Source: DASSUW01 sp963792385
GTDB taxonomy: Bacteria; Actinomycetota; Thermoleophilia; Solirubrobacterales; Solirubrobacteraceae
Length of the DNA: 64,000 nt
Assembly (NCBI GenBank): GCA_963792385.1
Contig: CAWBVZ010000002.1
Coordinates: 124,001-188,000, forward strand
Direction of reading: 5' to 3'
Shown here in pieces: positions 1-8,790 of this stretch. Under the pieces are notes generated by a model. That model worked only from the letters and a program-made list of their open reading frames with translations, made no database searches and was not told the origin of the DNA. The translations under genes were made by a program, and so were the position numbers. How positions within the stretch are numbered: position 1 is the stretch's first letter; every line of letters starts with the position of its first letter.

Positions 1-1
1 G

Positions 2-841
2 TTCCTGTGGGCGTACGACCGCCGGTCGCCGTGGGCGTGGCTCGCACCGGGCGCGCTGATCGGGCTGAGCGCGCTGGCCCGCCCCGAGTACCTGCTGTTC
101 GGCGTCGTGCTCGCGGTGCTCGCGCTCGTCCGCTCCGGGATCCCGGCCGCGGCGCTGCTGACGGTTGCCTTCGCCATCGTGGTCGCGCCGTGGGCGCTGC
201 ACGTCTCCAGCGAGGTCGGGCGCTTCGTGCCGGTCACGACGGGGAGCGGCAAGGCGCTGTTCATCGGCTCGTACCTGCCGGGGGACGGGATCCACGACCG
301 CGTGAAGATCGACCTGATGGAGCGCTACCTCGGGATGCGCAACGTCACGCCGGAGCAGCGCGCGCGGCAGCCGATGGAGCCGTTGCTGGACCGCGTGGCG
401 GCGCGCTACCCGGACATGCCGCGCGACGAGGCGCTCGGCCGCATCGGCCGCGCCAACCTCGCGCACTACGCCCGCGAGCAGCCGCTGGCGCTGGCGCGGA
501 TGACGCTCACGAAGATGCGCTGGATGTGGCGCGGCTCGAGCGGGGCGATGCTGTCGCCCGCGGCGGTCGTGCTGCAGACGCTGATCGTCGTGTTCGCACT
601 CGCCGGTCTCGTGATGCTCGCGTGGCAGCGTCGGTTCGAGGCCTTGCTGCTCGGGGCACTGGTGCTCGGCGTGACCGTCTTCTCCGGGATCGTGCTGGCG
701 GCGCCGCGCCGCAACCTCGCGCTGATGCCGCTCGTGATGACGCTGGCGGCGACCGCGCTCGTGCCTGCGGCGCTGCTGGTCCGCGCGCGCGTCCAGGAAG
801 CGCTCGGCCGGTTCCAGCCGGCCGCGAGGCTGGAGCCATGA
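2..841 (+). CDS. GT-C-type membrane glycosyltransferase, C-terminal part (5' end outside window)
   Basis: This is the last 279 residues of a polytopic membrane protein; the reading frame is already open at the left edge. It is closely similar to the C-terminal part of the next gene: both carry ARPEYL, then a V-S-S-x-x-G-RFVP-x-T-G-G/S-G-KALFIG segment, a soluble PLL-RVA-RYPD-PRD stretch and terminal hydrophobic helices. The family is probably that of GT-C/PMT-like transferases, which move sugar from a polyprenyl-phosphate donor outside the membrane; the acidic N-terminal catalytic loop is not in the window. Its stop overlaps the next start (ATGA), so the pair is translationally coupled and looks like a tandem duplication. 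The substrate is unknown. Confidence 0.7.
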   Translation, partial: FLWAYDRRSPWAWLAPGALIGLSALARPEYLLFGVVLAVLALVRSGIPAAALLTVAFAIVVAPWALHVSSEVGRFVPVTTGSGKALFIGSYLPGDGIHDRVKIDLMERYLGMRNVTPEQRARQPMEPLLDRVAARYPDMPRDEALGRIGRANLAHYAREQPLALARMTLTKMRWMWRGSSGAMLSPAAVVLQTLIVVFALAGLVMLAWQRRFEALLLGALVLGVTVFSGIVLAAPRRNLALMPLVMTLAATALVPAALLVRARVQEALGRFQPAARLEP

Positions 842-2196
842 CCGCGGTCGCCCCGCAGCCGAGCCGGTTCGGCGCCCTCGCCGACCGCCACGGCGGCCGC
901 GCCGTGCTGATCGTGCTCGCCGTGATCGTGCTCATCGGGCTCGCGCTGCGCGTGCAGTCGGCGCTCGAACCGCTCGACGTGCGGCCCGGCAGCGACTCGG
1001 CCGTGTACGCCTCGGTCGCCGAGCAGCTGTACGAGCACCAGCGCTTTGCGCTCCCGGGCGCCGCGAGCCCGTACGACTGGTCGCCCGGCGCTCCGCTGTT
1101 CTACTCCGCCGTCTACTACGCGACCGGCGGCGTGCATCCGGGGATCGCGCGGCTCGTGGTGGCACTCCTGGGCGCGCTCACGATCGTGCTCGTGTACCTG
1201 ATCGCGCGCCGCCTCGCGGGGCCGCTCGCCGGGCTGATCGCCGCGCTGCTGCTGGCCGTCTATCCCGTGACGATCTTCTTCACGGGCAAGCTGATGAGCG
1301 AGCCGCTCGCCACCTTCACGCTCGCCGGCGCGGTGCTGTCGTTCCTTTGGGCGGGCGATCGCGGACGGTCGTGGTGGGCGTGGGCGCTGCCCGGCTTCCT
1401 GCTCGGCCTGACCGCGTTCGCGCGGCCCGAGTACCTCGCGTTCGTGGCCGTGTTCGCGCCGCTCGCGCTGCTGCGTGTCGGGCGTACCGCGTCGTGGCGG
1501 CAGGGGTTCGTCGCGGCGGCCGTGCTCGCCGCCGCCTTCGCGCTGCCGATCGTGCCGTGGACGGCGCACGTCTCCAGCGTCGAGGGACGGTTCGTGCCGA
1601 TCAGCACGGGTGGCGGCAAGGCGCTGTTCATCGGCACCTACGTGCCCGGCAACGGGCTGCACCTGGACGTCAAGCGCGTGCTGATCAAGCGCTACCAGGG
1701 GCGCGAGAACCTGAGCGCGACCGAGCTGAGCCAGCAGTCGATGACGCCGCTGCTGAACCGCGTCGCGCGACGCTACCCCGACCTGCCGCGCGACGCCGCG
1801 CTGCAGCGCATCGGCCGCCAGAACGCCGAGCACTACCTCACGACCGAGCCGCTCGACTTCGCCGCGATGGTGGCCGGGAAGATGTGGCACATGTGGCACG
1901 GATCGGGCGCGGCCGGGCGCTCGACCTGGGGCAACGTGTTCCAGTTCGTCGTGCTCGCGCTCGCCCTCGCCGGGCTCGCGCTGCTCGCTTTGCGGCGGCG
2001 CTGGGAGGTGCTGCCGATCGGCGCGCTGCTTCTCGGTGTGACGGTGGTCGGCGGCCTGCTCCTGGCGGGCACGCGACGCAACGTTTCGCTGATGCCTTTG
2101 GTCATGGCGCTCGCATCCGTGGCGGTCGTGATGGTCGTCCAACGGATCTGGCGCCGCCTGCCAAGCCGCTATCTTGCCCCGCCATGCGAATCTTGA
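838..2196 (+). CDS. GT-C-type (GT39/ArnT-like) membrane glycosyltransferase
   Basis: A 452-residue protein with an N-terminal transmembrane helix followed by a loop with R-P-G-S-D-S (about residues 46-51), where the catalytic acidic residue of GT-C enzymes usually lies. Many hydrophobic helices follow, then a soluble segment rich in basic residues and two or three terminal helices. GT-C enzymes use lipid-phosphate sugars outside the cytoplasmic membrane. The ATG start overlaps the stop of the upstream paralogue by 4 bp. The end overlaps the sqdB start by 13 bp, so the whole group is probably one operon for surface glycan or glycolipid assembly. Donor and acceptor cannot be told from sequence. 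Confidence 0.72.
   Translation: MTAVAPQPSRFGALADRHGGRAVLIVLAVIVLIGLALRVQSALEPLDVRPGSDSAVYASVAEQLYEHQRFALPGAASPYDWSPGAPLFYSAVYYATGGVHPGIARLVVALLGALTIVLVYLIARRLAGPLAGLIAALLLAVYPVTIFFTGKLMSEPLATFTLAGAVLSFLWAGDRGRSWWAWALPGFLLGLTAFARPEYLAFVAVFAPLALLRVGRTASWRQGFVAAAVLAAAFALPIVPWTAHVSSVEGRFVPISTGGGKALFIGTYVPGNGLHLDVKRVLIKRYQGRENLSATELSQQSMTPLLNRVARRYPDLPRDAALQRIGRQNAEHYLTTEPLDFAAMVAGKMWHMWHGSGAAGRSTWGNVFQFVVLALALAGLALLALRRRWEVLPIGALLLGVTVVGGLLLAGTRRNVSLMPLVMALASVAVVMVVQRIWRRLPSRYLAPPCES
2170..2175 (+). promoter_or_regulatory. Putative -10 hexamer of sqdB
   Basis: TATCTT preceded by GC, ending 8 nt before the sqdB ATG. It fits the TANNNT-N8-12-start pattern repeated in front of other genes in this window. 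It lies inside the 3' end of the upstream coding sequence. No clear -35 box is visible. Confidence 0.4.
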
Positions 2197-3389
2197 TCCT
2201 CGGCGGCGATGGGTACCTGGGGTGGCCCACGGCGATGCGCTTCTCAGCGCGCGGCCACGACGTTTTCGTGGTCGACAACTTCGCCCGCCGCCGGTGGCAT
2301 CACGAGCACGGCACCGACTCCCTGACCCCGATCATGGGCCTCGCCGACCGCATCGACGCGTGGCGCGAGGTATCGGGCAAGGAGATCCACGCCTTCGTCG
2401 GCAACATCGAGGACGGCGAGTTCCTCGACCGCGTGGTCGCCGAGGTGCTCCCGGACGCGGTCGTCCACTACGGCGAGCAGCCCTCCGCGCCGTACTCGAT
2501 GATCTCGCGCCGGCACGCCGTCGAGACCCAGCAGACGAACGTGATCGGCAACCTGAACCTGCTGTTCTCGATCCGCGACCGGGTGCCGGACTGCCACTTG
2601 GTCAAGCTCGGCACGATGGGCGAGTACGGGACGCCGAACATCGACATCGAAGAGGGCTTCATCGAGATCACGCACAAGGGGCGGACCGACACGCTGCCGT
2701 TCCCGAAGATGCCGGGGTCGCTGTACCACCTCTCGAAGGTCCACGACTCGCACAACATCCACTTCGCCTGCCGCATCTGGGGCCTGCGCGCGACCGACCT
2801 CAACCAGGGCGTCGTGTACGGGATCGAGACGGAGGAGACCGCGCTCGACGAGCGCCTCTGCACGCGCTTCGACTACGACGAGATCTTCGGTACCGCGCTC
2901 AACCGCTTCTGCGTGCAGGCGGTCATCGGGCACCCGCTGACCGTCTACGGCAAGGGCGGCCAGACGCGCGGCTTCCTGAACATCCGCGACACGCTGCAGT
3001 GCGTGGAGCTGGCGGTGACGAACCCCGCCCAGGGCGGCGAGTTCCGGGTCTTCAACCAGTTCACCGAGCAGTTCACGGTGCTGGAGCTCGCGGAGCTGGC
3101 CCAGCGGGCCGGCGCCGAGCTCGGCCACGAGGTCGACATCGAGCACTTCGAGAACCCGCGCGTCGAGCAGGAAGAGCACTACTACAACGCGGCGAACACC
3201 AAGTTGCGCGAGCTGGGGCTCAAGCCGCACTATCTTGGTGAGGAGCTGGTGCGCTCGATGCTCGCCACGATCGAGCGCCACCGCGACCGTGTGATCTCGC
3301 GTGCGATCGCGCCCAAGACGCAGTGGCGTCCCGGCGAGGCCGAGGCCAATGCGGCTCAGCTGTCCGCCGCGGCAGCGTCGCACGCGTAG
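2184..3389 (+). CDS. sqdB: UDP-sulfoquinovose synthase (SqdB-like extended SDR)
   Basis: A 401-residue NAD-dependent extended SDR. SqdB converts UDP-glucose and sulfite to UDP-sulfoquinovose, the sulfonated sugar donor for sulfolipid or sulfoquinovosyl glycans. Family-specific features are the Rossmann motif GGDGYLGW (7-14), the DNFARRRWHHEHGTDSLTPI region, HYGEQPSAPYSM, KLGTMGEYGTPNIDIEEG with the catalytic Thr and Glu, and YHLSK (Tyr181, Lys185) followed by ATDLNQGVVYG. Length matches the family. The start lies 13 bp inside the preceding glycosyltransferase gene. No SqdX-type sulfoquinovosyltransferase is recognised here; the neighbouring GT-C or GT2 enzymes are candidates. A related SDR with another nucleotide sugar is possible but less likely given the motif density. 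Confidence 0.88.
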   Translation: MRILILGGDGYLGWPTAMRFSARGHDVFVVDNFARRRWHHEHGTDSLTPIMGLADRIDAWREVSGKEIHAFVGNIEDGEFLDRVVAEVLPDAVVHYGEQPSAPYSMISRRHAVETQQTNVIGNLNLLFSIRDRVPDCHLVKLGTMGEYGTPNIDIEEGFIEITHKGRTDTLPFPKMPGSLYHLSKVHDSHNIHFACRIWGLRATDLNQGVVYGIETEETALDERLCTRFDYDEIFGTALNRFCVQAVIGHPLTVYGKGGQTRGFLNIRDTLQCVELAVTNPAQGGEFRVFNQFTEQFTVLELAELAQRAGAELGHEVDIEHFENPRVEQEEHYYNAANTKLRELGLKPHYLGEELVRSMLATIERHRDRVISRAIAPKTQWRPGEAEANAAQLSAAAASHA

Positions 3390-3426
3390 CGCAACGTTCC
3401 ATGACCTTCCGGTGTTTCTTCAACTC

Positions 3427-4326
3427 GTGACTCGCGCATTCCTCATCTCCGTACTGGCTCTCGCGTGCCTCGCCCCGACGGCGCAGGCCGCGAAGATCAA
3501 GGTCGGCATCGCGGAGCAGAACGCCGCGTTCTTCGGCGACAAGCGGTGGCAGGACCTCAAGACGCCATACGTGCGCTACGTCATTTCCTGGGACGTGATG
3601 AAGACGGGCTGGGAGATCGCCGAGACGGACGCGTGGATGGCCGCAGCGCGGCGCGAGCACGCGAACATCCTCGTCACGTTCGGGCACTCGCGCCGACCCG
3701 GGAAGGCGCGCGCACTGCCGAGCCGCGACGAGTTCGCGCACCAGTTCCGGCTGCTGCGCCGGCGCTACCCGTACCTGCGCCTGTTCCAGACCTGGAACGA
3801 GGCCAACCACGAGACCCAGCCGACCCGCTACCGGCCGGACCGCGTGGCGCAGTACTACGACGCGCTCAGGCGCAACTGCCCGGAATGCACGGTGTCCGCG
3901 CCCTCGCTGCTCGACGACCGCGCGCTGCACAGCTGGATCAAGCGGTTCCGCAAGAAGGCGCGCTACGCGATCCCGATCTGGAGCATCCACAACCACGTGG
4001 ACGCCAACCGCCACCGCTCGACGCTGACCACGAAGTTCCTCGCGTGGACGAAGGGCCAGCTCTGGTTCACCGAAACCGGCGGCATCGCGAACCGCTGGGT
4101 CGACGGCAAGAAGCGCTCGGAGTACAACGTCAAGAACGCCGGGCGGGCGATCCACAACGTGTTCAAGCTCGCGCGGCTGAGCAAGCGCGTCAAGCGGATC
4201 TACATCTACCAGTGGATCGCGCCGAAGGAGCGCCGCCCGCGCTGGGACTCGGGCCTGACCGACCCCAAGGGCAAGGCGCGCCCGTCATTGCGGATCCTCA
4301 AGAACGAGATGCGCCGCGTTCGATGA
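3427..4326 (+). CDS. Secreted glycoside-hydrolase-like TIM-barrel protein
   Basis: About 299 residues. The chosen GTG gives a short basic N-terminus, a hydrophobic core and an AxA signal-peptidase site (APTAQAA); a GTG five codons upstream is also possible. The mature part has features of clan GH-A barrels: QTWNEAN near residue 120 (acid/base Glu after Asn) and WFTETGG near residue 217 (nucleophile Glu), with SIHNHVD between them. It probably cleaves or remodels a surface or plant-type glycan, but the substrate is unknown. It follows sqdB with a 37-bp gap and is convergent with the flippase gene, overlapping it by 29 bp. A degraded relative lies at about 51.75-52.1 kb on the other strand. Confidence 0.65.
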   Translation: MTRAFLISVLALACLAPTAQAAKIKVGIAEQNAAFFGDKRWQDLKTPYVRYVISWDVMKTGWEIAETDAWMAAARREHANILVTFGHSRRPGKARALPSRDEFAHQFRLLRRRYPYLRLFQTWNEANHETQPTRYRPDRVAQYYDALRRNCPECTVSAPSLLDDRALHSWIKRFRKKARYAIPIWSIHNHVDANRHRSTLTTKFLAWTKGQLWFTETGGIANRWVDGKKRSEYNVKNAGRAIHNVFKLARLSKRVKRIYIYQWIAPKERRPRWDSGLTDPKGKARPSLRILKNEMRRVR

Positions 4327-5569
4327 CCCACAGCGCGATGGCCAGCATGGCGGTCGTCGCGCAGTAGCCGGCCTCCACCGCCAGCAGCTGGTCATCGAGC
4401 GGTGACGTCAGCAGCCACAGCAGGAACGCTGCCGCCAGCACCAGCCACGCCGTCGCCGCGGCGGCGCCGCGGCGCCGCGCCAGCGCCGCCTGGTTGAGCG
4501 TGCCGGCGGTCAGGTGGAAGCCCATCCCGAGCCCGACGAGCACCAGCCCGCCGCGCCCGTAGTCGTAGTCGCCGCCGAACAGCACGCCCATCGCCCACGG
4601 GCCGATCAGCCCGAGGCCGAGCACGACCGCGCCCGAGAAGCCGGCGATCGCGAGCACGGTGACGCGGATCGCGTGGCGGAAGTCCTCGCCGCCGCCGGTG
4701 ACCGCCAGGCCCGAGAGGTGGGGGAGGAGCGACGTCTGGATCGCCTGGAAGAGCTGCAGCGGCGCGCGCGTGATCAGCAGCGCGTTGAACACGAAGCCGG
4801 CGAGCGCCGCGTCGGTGGCCGTCGCGTCGACCGCCAGCACCGGGCCGTTGAGCAGCGTCTGCTCGGCGATCATGATCGCGAGCACCGCGCCGGCGAACCC
4901 GGCGCCCTCGCGCATCGACCCGCCGGGCGCCGCGGGCTCGCCGCGACCGCGCCGCTCGATCGCCCACGGCAGGACCATCAGCGAGACCAGCGGCGCCGCG
5001 GCGATGCCGAGCGCGACCACGCCCTGGCCTTCCGCGATCCCGACCGCGACCGCGACCGCGAACAGGCAGCGCGAGACCGATTCCAGCAGCACGAGACCGC
5101 CGTAGAGGCCGAACCGCTGGTGGCCGGCCAGCCAGCCGCGCGCGAAGTAGCTCGCCGCGTACGCCAGCACGGCGACGACGAGCACCCAGTACAGCTCGGC
5201 CGAGCCGTCGAACACGTCTTCCTCGATCGGCTCCCGGAACGCGAGCGCGACGGCCAGGAAGAGCGTCGCGGCGGTCAGCTGGATCGTCAGCGGCACCCGC
5301 AGCGGATGCCCCTCGTGCCCCTGCGCCCGGCGCGACGCGATCGTGTGCGAGAGCAGCTGCTCGACCGGCCGGTAGATGATCGAGATGATCAGGAACAGCA
5401 CCGACCACAGGACCGAGATGCCCTTGTAGTCGACCTCGCTCAGCGAGTGGCTGGCGAGCGCGAAGTAGGCGAACGTGACAACGCCGGTCGTGGCGATGCC
5501 GACCGAGAGGATCCGGGCGCCGCGGCCGTAGCCGGATTTGCCTTTCGCCTCCGCGACCACGCTCCGCAA
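4298..5569 (-). CDS. Polysaccharide flippase-like membrane protein (MATE/MOP superfamily)
   Basis: A 423-residue protein with about 12 predicted transmembrane helices and few charged loops, like Wzx/RfbX-type exporters that flip lipid-linked oligosaccharides across the membrane. The N-terminus contains K/R residues and a first helix near residues 20-40. The longest start is TTG; an in-frame GTG three codons downstream is equally possible. It lies 15 bp after the methyltransferase gene in a minus-strand operon with a GT2 glycosyltransferase, which supports a glycan export role. Assignment rests on topology and context, not on a diagnostic motif. Confidence 0.65.
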   Translation of the reverse strand: MRSVVAEAKGKSGYGRGARILSVGIATTGVVTFAYFALASHSLSEVDYKGISVLWSVLFLIISIIYRPVEQLLSHTIASRRAQGHEGHPLRVPLTIQLTAATLFLAVALAFREPIEEDVFDGSAELYWVLVVAVLAYAASYFARGWLAGHQRFGLYGGLVLLESVSRCLFAVAVAVGIAEGQGVVALGIAAAPLVSLMVLPWAIERRGRGEPAAPGGSMREGAGFAGAVLAIMIAEQTLLNGPVLAVDATATDAALAGFVFNALLITRAPLQLFQAIQTSLLPHLSGLAVTGGGEDFRHAIRVTVLAIAGFSGAVVLGLGLIGPWAMGVLFGGDYDYGRGGLVLVGLGMGFHLTAGTLNQAALARRRGAAAATAWLVLAAAFLLWLLTSPLDDQLLAVEAGYCATTAMLAIALWVIERGASRS

Positions 5570-5584
5570 GCTCCGCGTGGACCG

Positions 5585-6214
5585 CTACGGCGACGTTACG
5601 ACTAGCAGCATGGTCCACGGGAACGGAGACTTCGCCTCCACCACCTCGCCATGCCGCGAGAGCAGCTCGACGAACGAGCGCTTCGACCAGTGGTTCACGT
5701 GGCCGGGGGTGTTCCCGAGGTCGCGCACGTACGCGCCGCGGGCGACGTTGAGCGCCCGCCACAGCGGCTCGCGCGGGACCGACACGAGCAGGTGGCCGCT
5801 CGCCACACGCGCCATCTCCGCCACGGTGTGGGCGGGGTCGGGCACGTGCTCGAGCACCTCGATCGCCGTCGCGACATCGAACTCGCCGTCCGCGAACGGC
5901 AGGTCCTCGGCCTTCATCACCCTGTACTCGAGGTTCGGGGCCTGGCGCGTCTCCCACTCGGCCTTGATCGCCGGGTCGTCGAGGTCGATCCCGACCACGC
6001 GGCCGTCGATCTGCTGCGCCCAGCGGTGGGTGAGCACGCCCTCGCCGCAGCCGACGTCGAGCAGCGACCGCGGGGCGGCGCGGCGGAAGAGATCGTCGAG
6101 CGTGCGCTCGAAGCCGGCCATCAGCCGCCGGACGACCGGGTTCGTCGACCCGTACTTGTCGTACGTGTTGCCGGTGACCGTGCCCTCGGCGTCGCGCGTG
6201 ATCGCGGTGCTCAC
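5585..6214 (-). CDS. Class I SAM-dependent methyltransferase
   Basis: A 209-residue soluble enzyme. Motif I is LLDVGCGEG (about residues 50-58), the acidic post-I loop is GIDLDD, and the DVATAIEVLEHVPDP segment is typical of the Methyltransf_11 group. The GTG start overlaps the stop of the upstream glycosyltransferase by 4 bp (GTGA). It sits between a GT2 enzyme and a flippase, so it may methylate a lipid-linked sugar or the lipid carrier product, but the acceptor is unknown. Confidence 0.78.
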   Translation of the reverse strand: MSTAITRDAEGTVTGNTYDKYGSTNPVVRRLMAGFERTLDDLFRRAAPRSLLDVGCGEGVLTHRWAQQIDGRVVGIDLDDPAIKAEWETRQAPNLEYRVMKAEDLPFADGEFDVATAIEVLEHVPDPAHTVAEMARVASGHLLVSVPREPLWRALNVARGAYVRDLGNTPGHVNHWSKRSFVELLSRHGEVVEAKSPFPWTMLLVVTSP

Positions 6215-7269
6215 AGTTTCACGACCGGTCGCTCTTCGGTCGACCCGCGGCCGCCCGCGCGGGCGCCGGTGGTCGGCTCCTGCCCGGTCGCGCGACCGCC
6301 CGGCTCGTAGTGCGACGGCGGCACACCGAGCTCCAGCTCCACGCGCCGGATGCGCTCGAAGATCCGCTGCAGCGTGATCCGCTGTCCCGACAGCAGGTCG
6401 CCGAGCACGCCGAGCGCGGCCAGCACCATCGCCGCGTTGAACAGCACCGCGCCGAGGATCAGGGACTGCACGTGGCCGGCGGTGCCGTCGCCCTGGAGGA
6501 AGAAGTAGAGGAAGCGGCCCCAGACGGCGAGCGCGACCGCGCCGACGAGCAGGGCGGCGGTCATGAACACGCGCAGCGGCTCGTACATCGCGTAGATCCG
6601 GAAGATCGAGACGCCGTTGCGGCGGATGTAGGTCCACATCGACGGGAACAGGCGCGACTCACGCAGCTTCGGGTTCGTCCGCACCGGCACGTGGTCGACG
6701 GCCACGGTCATCTTGCCCGCCTGGATGATCGTCTCAAGCGTGTAGGTGAACTTGGAGACGACCTGCATGGCCAGGGCGGCCTCGCGGTTGTAGGCGCGGA
6801 ACCCGGACGTCGTGTCGGGGATGCTCGTCTGCGACGCCTGCCGCACCACCCACGAGCCAAGCCGCTGCAGGAGCTTCTTCGGCGCCGAGAAGTGCTCGAT
6901 GGTCTTCAACTCGCGATCGCCGACGACCATGTCGGCATCGCCCTTGACGATCGGCTCGACCAGGCGCGCGACGTCCGGCCCGTAGTACTGGTTGTCCGCA
7001 TCGGTGTTGACGACCACGTCCGCGCCGAGCTTCAACGCCGCGTCGAGGCCCGCCTGGAAGCCCGAGGCCAGGCCCTTGTTGTTCGTGAGGCGGACGATGT
7101 GGTCGACGCCGTGCGCGCGCGCGACCTCGATCGTGCGGTCGGTCGAGCCGTCGTCGATGATCAGCCACTCGACGGACTCGAAGCCGTCAACCTCCCGTGG
7201 AAGGTCGGCAAGCGTGACCGGGAGCGTCTCCTCCTCGTTCAGGCAGGGGATCTGGATGATGAGCTTCAT
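6211..7269 (-). CDS. GT2 glycosyltransferase (DPM1/dolichol-phosphate-mannose-synthase-like) with C-terminal membrane helices
   Basis: A 352-residue protein. The N-terminal GT-A fold has IPCLNEEETLP (about 7-17), IIDDGSTDRT and NTDADNQY, the DXD-type metal site. Two hydrophobic helices follow near residues 235-290, then a basic cytoplasmic tail ending in low-complexity Gly/Arg. Such enzymes load a sugar from a nucleotide donor onto polyprenyl phosphate, making the donor used by GT-C transferases like those around it. It is first in a three-gene minus-strand operon and divergent from the 7.3-kb gene, with a 54-bp shared intergenic region. Confidence 0.83.
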   Translation of the reverse strand: MKLIIQIPCLNEEETLPVTLADLPREVDGFESVEWLIIDDGSTDRTIEVARAHGVDHIVRLTNNKGLASGFQAGLDAALKLGADVVVNTDADNQYYGPDVARLVEPIVKGDADMVVGDRELKTIEHFSAPKKLLQRLGSWVVRQASQTSIPDTTSGFRAYNREAALAMQVVSKFTYTLETIIQAGKMTVAVDHVPVRTNPKLRESRLFPSMWTYIRRNGVSIFRIYAMYEPLRVFMTAALLVGAVALAVWGRFLYFFLQGDGTAGHVQSLILGAVLFNAAMVLAALGVLGDLLSGQRITLQRIFERIRRVELELGVPPSHYEPGGRATGQEPTTGARAGGRGSTEERPVVKL

Positions 7270-7323
7270 CGCGACGCGCTAAGACGGTACCGCCTCGCTA
7301 CCACGTCATCCTGTTCTCGCTCA

Positions 7324-8790
7324 ATGGAAGGCCTGACCCTTACACGGCGGCCCGCGATCGTACGCGGCCGCTCTCTCGATGCCGACACGATCGCGCGGAT
7401 CGTGTTCGCGCTGCTGTGCCTGGCGTTCGCCATCGGGTTCTTCGTCTATCCCACGTACCCCAACTACGACTCGTACTACTCGCTGCTGTGGGGGCGCGAC
7501 GTGCTCGACCTGCGCGTGCCCAACTTCGAGGGCTTCCGCGTCCCGACCGAGCATCCGCTGGCGATCGCCGCGGGCGCGGTGCTGTCGCTGTTCGGCTCCG
7601 TCGGGGACCGGCTGTTCATCGCGCTGATCCTCGCCTCGTTCCTGTGGCTCATCTGGGGTGTGTACCGGCTCGGCCGCGCGTCGTTCACGCCGCTCGTCGG
7701 GGGCGTGGCCGCGCTGCTGGTGCTGACGCGGTTCGACTTCGGCTTCCTCGCCGCGCGCGGCTACATCGACATCCCGTACATGGCGATGGTGGTGTGGGCC
7801 GCCGCGCTCGAGGCGGATCGCCCGCGTCGCGGCGTGCCGGTGTTCATCGTGCTCGCCGCCGCCGGGATGCTGCGGCCGGAGGCGTGGGTGCTGGCCGGCC
7901 TGTACTGGCTGTGGATGGCGTGGCCGGCGACCTGGCGGGAGCGGATCGTGTACGCGGCGCTGGCCGCCATCGGGCCGCTCGTGTGGACGCTGGTGGACCT
8001 GGCAGTGACCGGCAACCCGCTGTTCTCGCTGCTCTATACGAGCGGGTCGGCCGAGGACCTCGGGCGCCAGCGCACGCTGTCGCAGCTACCGACCGCGATC
8101 CCCGGCTTCTTCAACATCCTCGTGAAGCTGCCGCTGATGATCGCCGCCACGATCGGCTTCGGGATCGCGCTGGTGATGGCGCCGCGGCGGATGGCGATGC
8201 CGTTCGTGCTGCTCGCGTCGGGGATCGGGACGTTCGTGCTGATCGGCATCGCGGGCGCGTCCGTGATCGAGCGCTACCTCGCGGTGGCGGCGGTGGCGCT
8301 GCTGGTGTTCGCCGCCGTGTTCTTCGCCGGCTTCACGATGCTGCGGCGAGGCCGGCTGCGAACGCTGTGGATGGCCGGCTCGGCGGCGCTGATCATGTTC
8401 GGCGTCGTCTTCACGGCGACGCAGGTACGGCTGGACTACTTCGACTCCGAGCTGACGTTCCGCGGCGCCGCGCACGATGACCTCGTGCGGGTGCTCGAGT
8501 CGCGAGCGGTGCAGGACGGTCTGCGCTGCGGGCCGCTGACGGTGCCCAACCACAAGCTCGTCCCTGACGCGCGCTGGATCCTCAATGCGCCGGAGAGCCG
8601 CGTGATCCCGCGTGCCGACCGCACGGCGCGTAAGCCCACGCGCGGGGTGGCGCTCGTGGTCGTGAGCCGCTTCGCTGTGTTCAAGCACGCGTGGAGCAAC
8701 ATCAGCGACTCGCCGCTCATCCAATCGCCGCCCGCGGGCTGGCGACGCGTGGTCTCAGGCGACTTCTACGCCGCCTATGCGCGCTGCTAG
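7324..8790 (+). CDS. Polytopic membrane protein, probable GT-C glycosyltransferase
   Basis: A 488-residue protein. After the first helix comes a loop with YPNYDSYYSLLWG, an acidic loop that in GT-C enzymes holds the catalytic Asp. About ten further hydrophobic helices and a soluble C-terminal domain of about 130 residues follow. The ATG start is the first after the divergent intergenic region and puts the first helix about 25 residues in. The end overlaps the next gene by 14 bp. It lacks a motif that fixes the sugar; context suggests surface-glycan assembly. Confidence 0.6.
   Translation: MEGLTLTRRPAIVRGRSLDADTIARIVFALLCLAFAIGFFVYPTYPNYDSYYSLLWGRDVLDLRVPNFEGFRVPTEHPLAIAAGAVLSLFGSVGDRLFIALILASFLWLIWGVYRLGRASFTPLVGGVAALLVLTRFDFGFLAARGYIDIPYMAMVVWAAALEADRPRRGVPVFIVLAAAGMLRPEAWVLAGLYWLWMAWPATWRERIVYAALAAIGPLVWTLVDLAVTGNPLFSLLYTSGSAEDLGRQRTLSQLPTAIPGFFNILVKLPLMIAATIGFGIALVMAPRRMAMPFVLLASGIGTFVLIGIAGASVIERYLAVAAVALLVFAAVFFAGFTMLRRGRLRTLWMAGSAALIMFGVVFTATQVRLDYFDSELTFRGAAHDDLVRVLESRAVQDGLRCGPLTVPNHKLVPDARWILNAPESRVIPRADRTARKPTRGVALVVVSRFAVFKHAWSNISDSPLIQSPPAGWRRVVSGDFYAAYARC

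Noticed and set aside
466..3383. Long open frames on the minus strand opposite the glycosyltransferase and sqdB genes
   Set aside because: They have Arg/His/Asp-rich composition typical of antisense frames in GC-rich genes and match no family, while the plus-strand frames are clearly recognisable.
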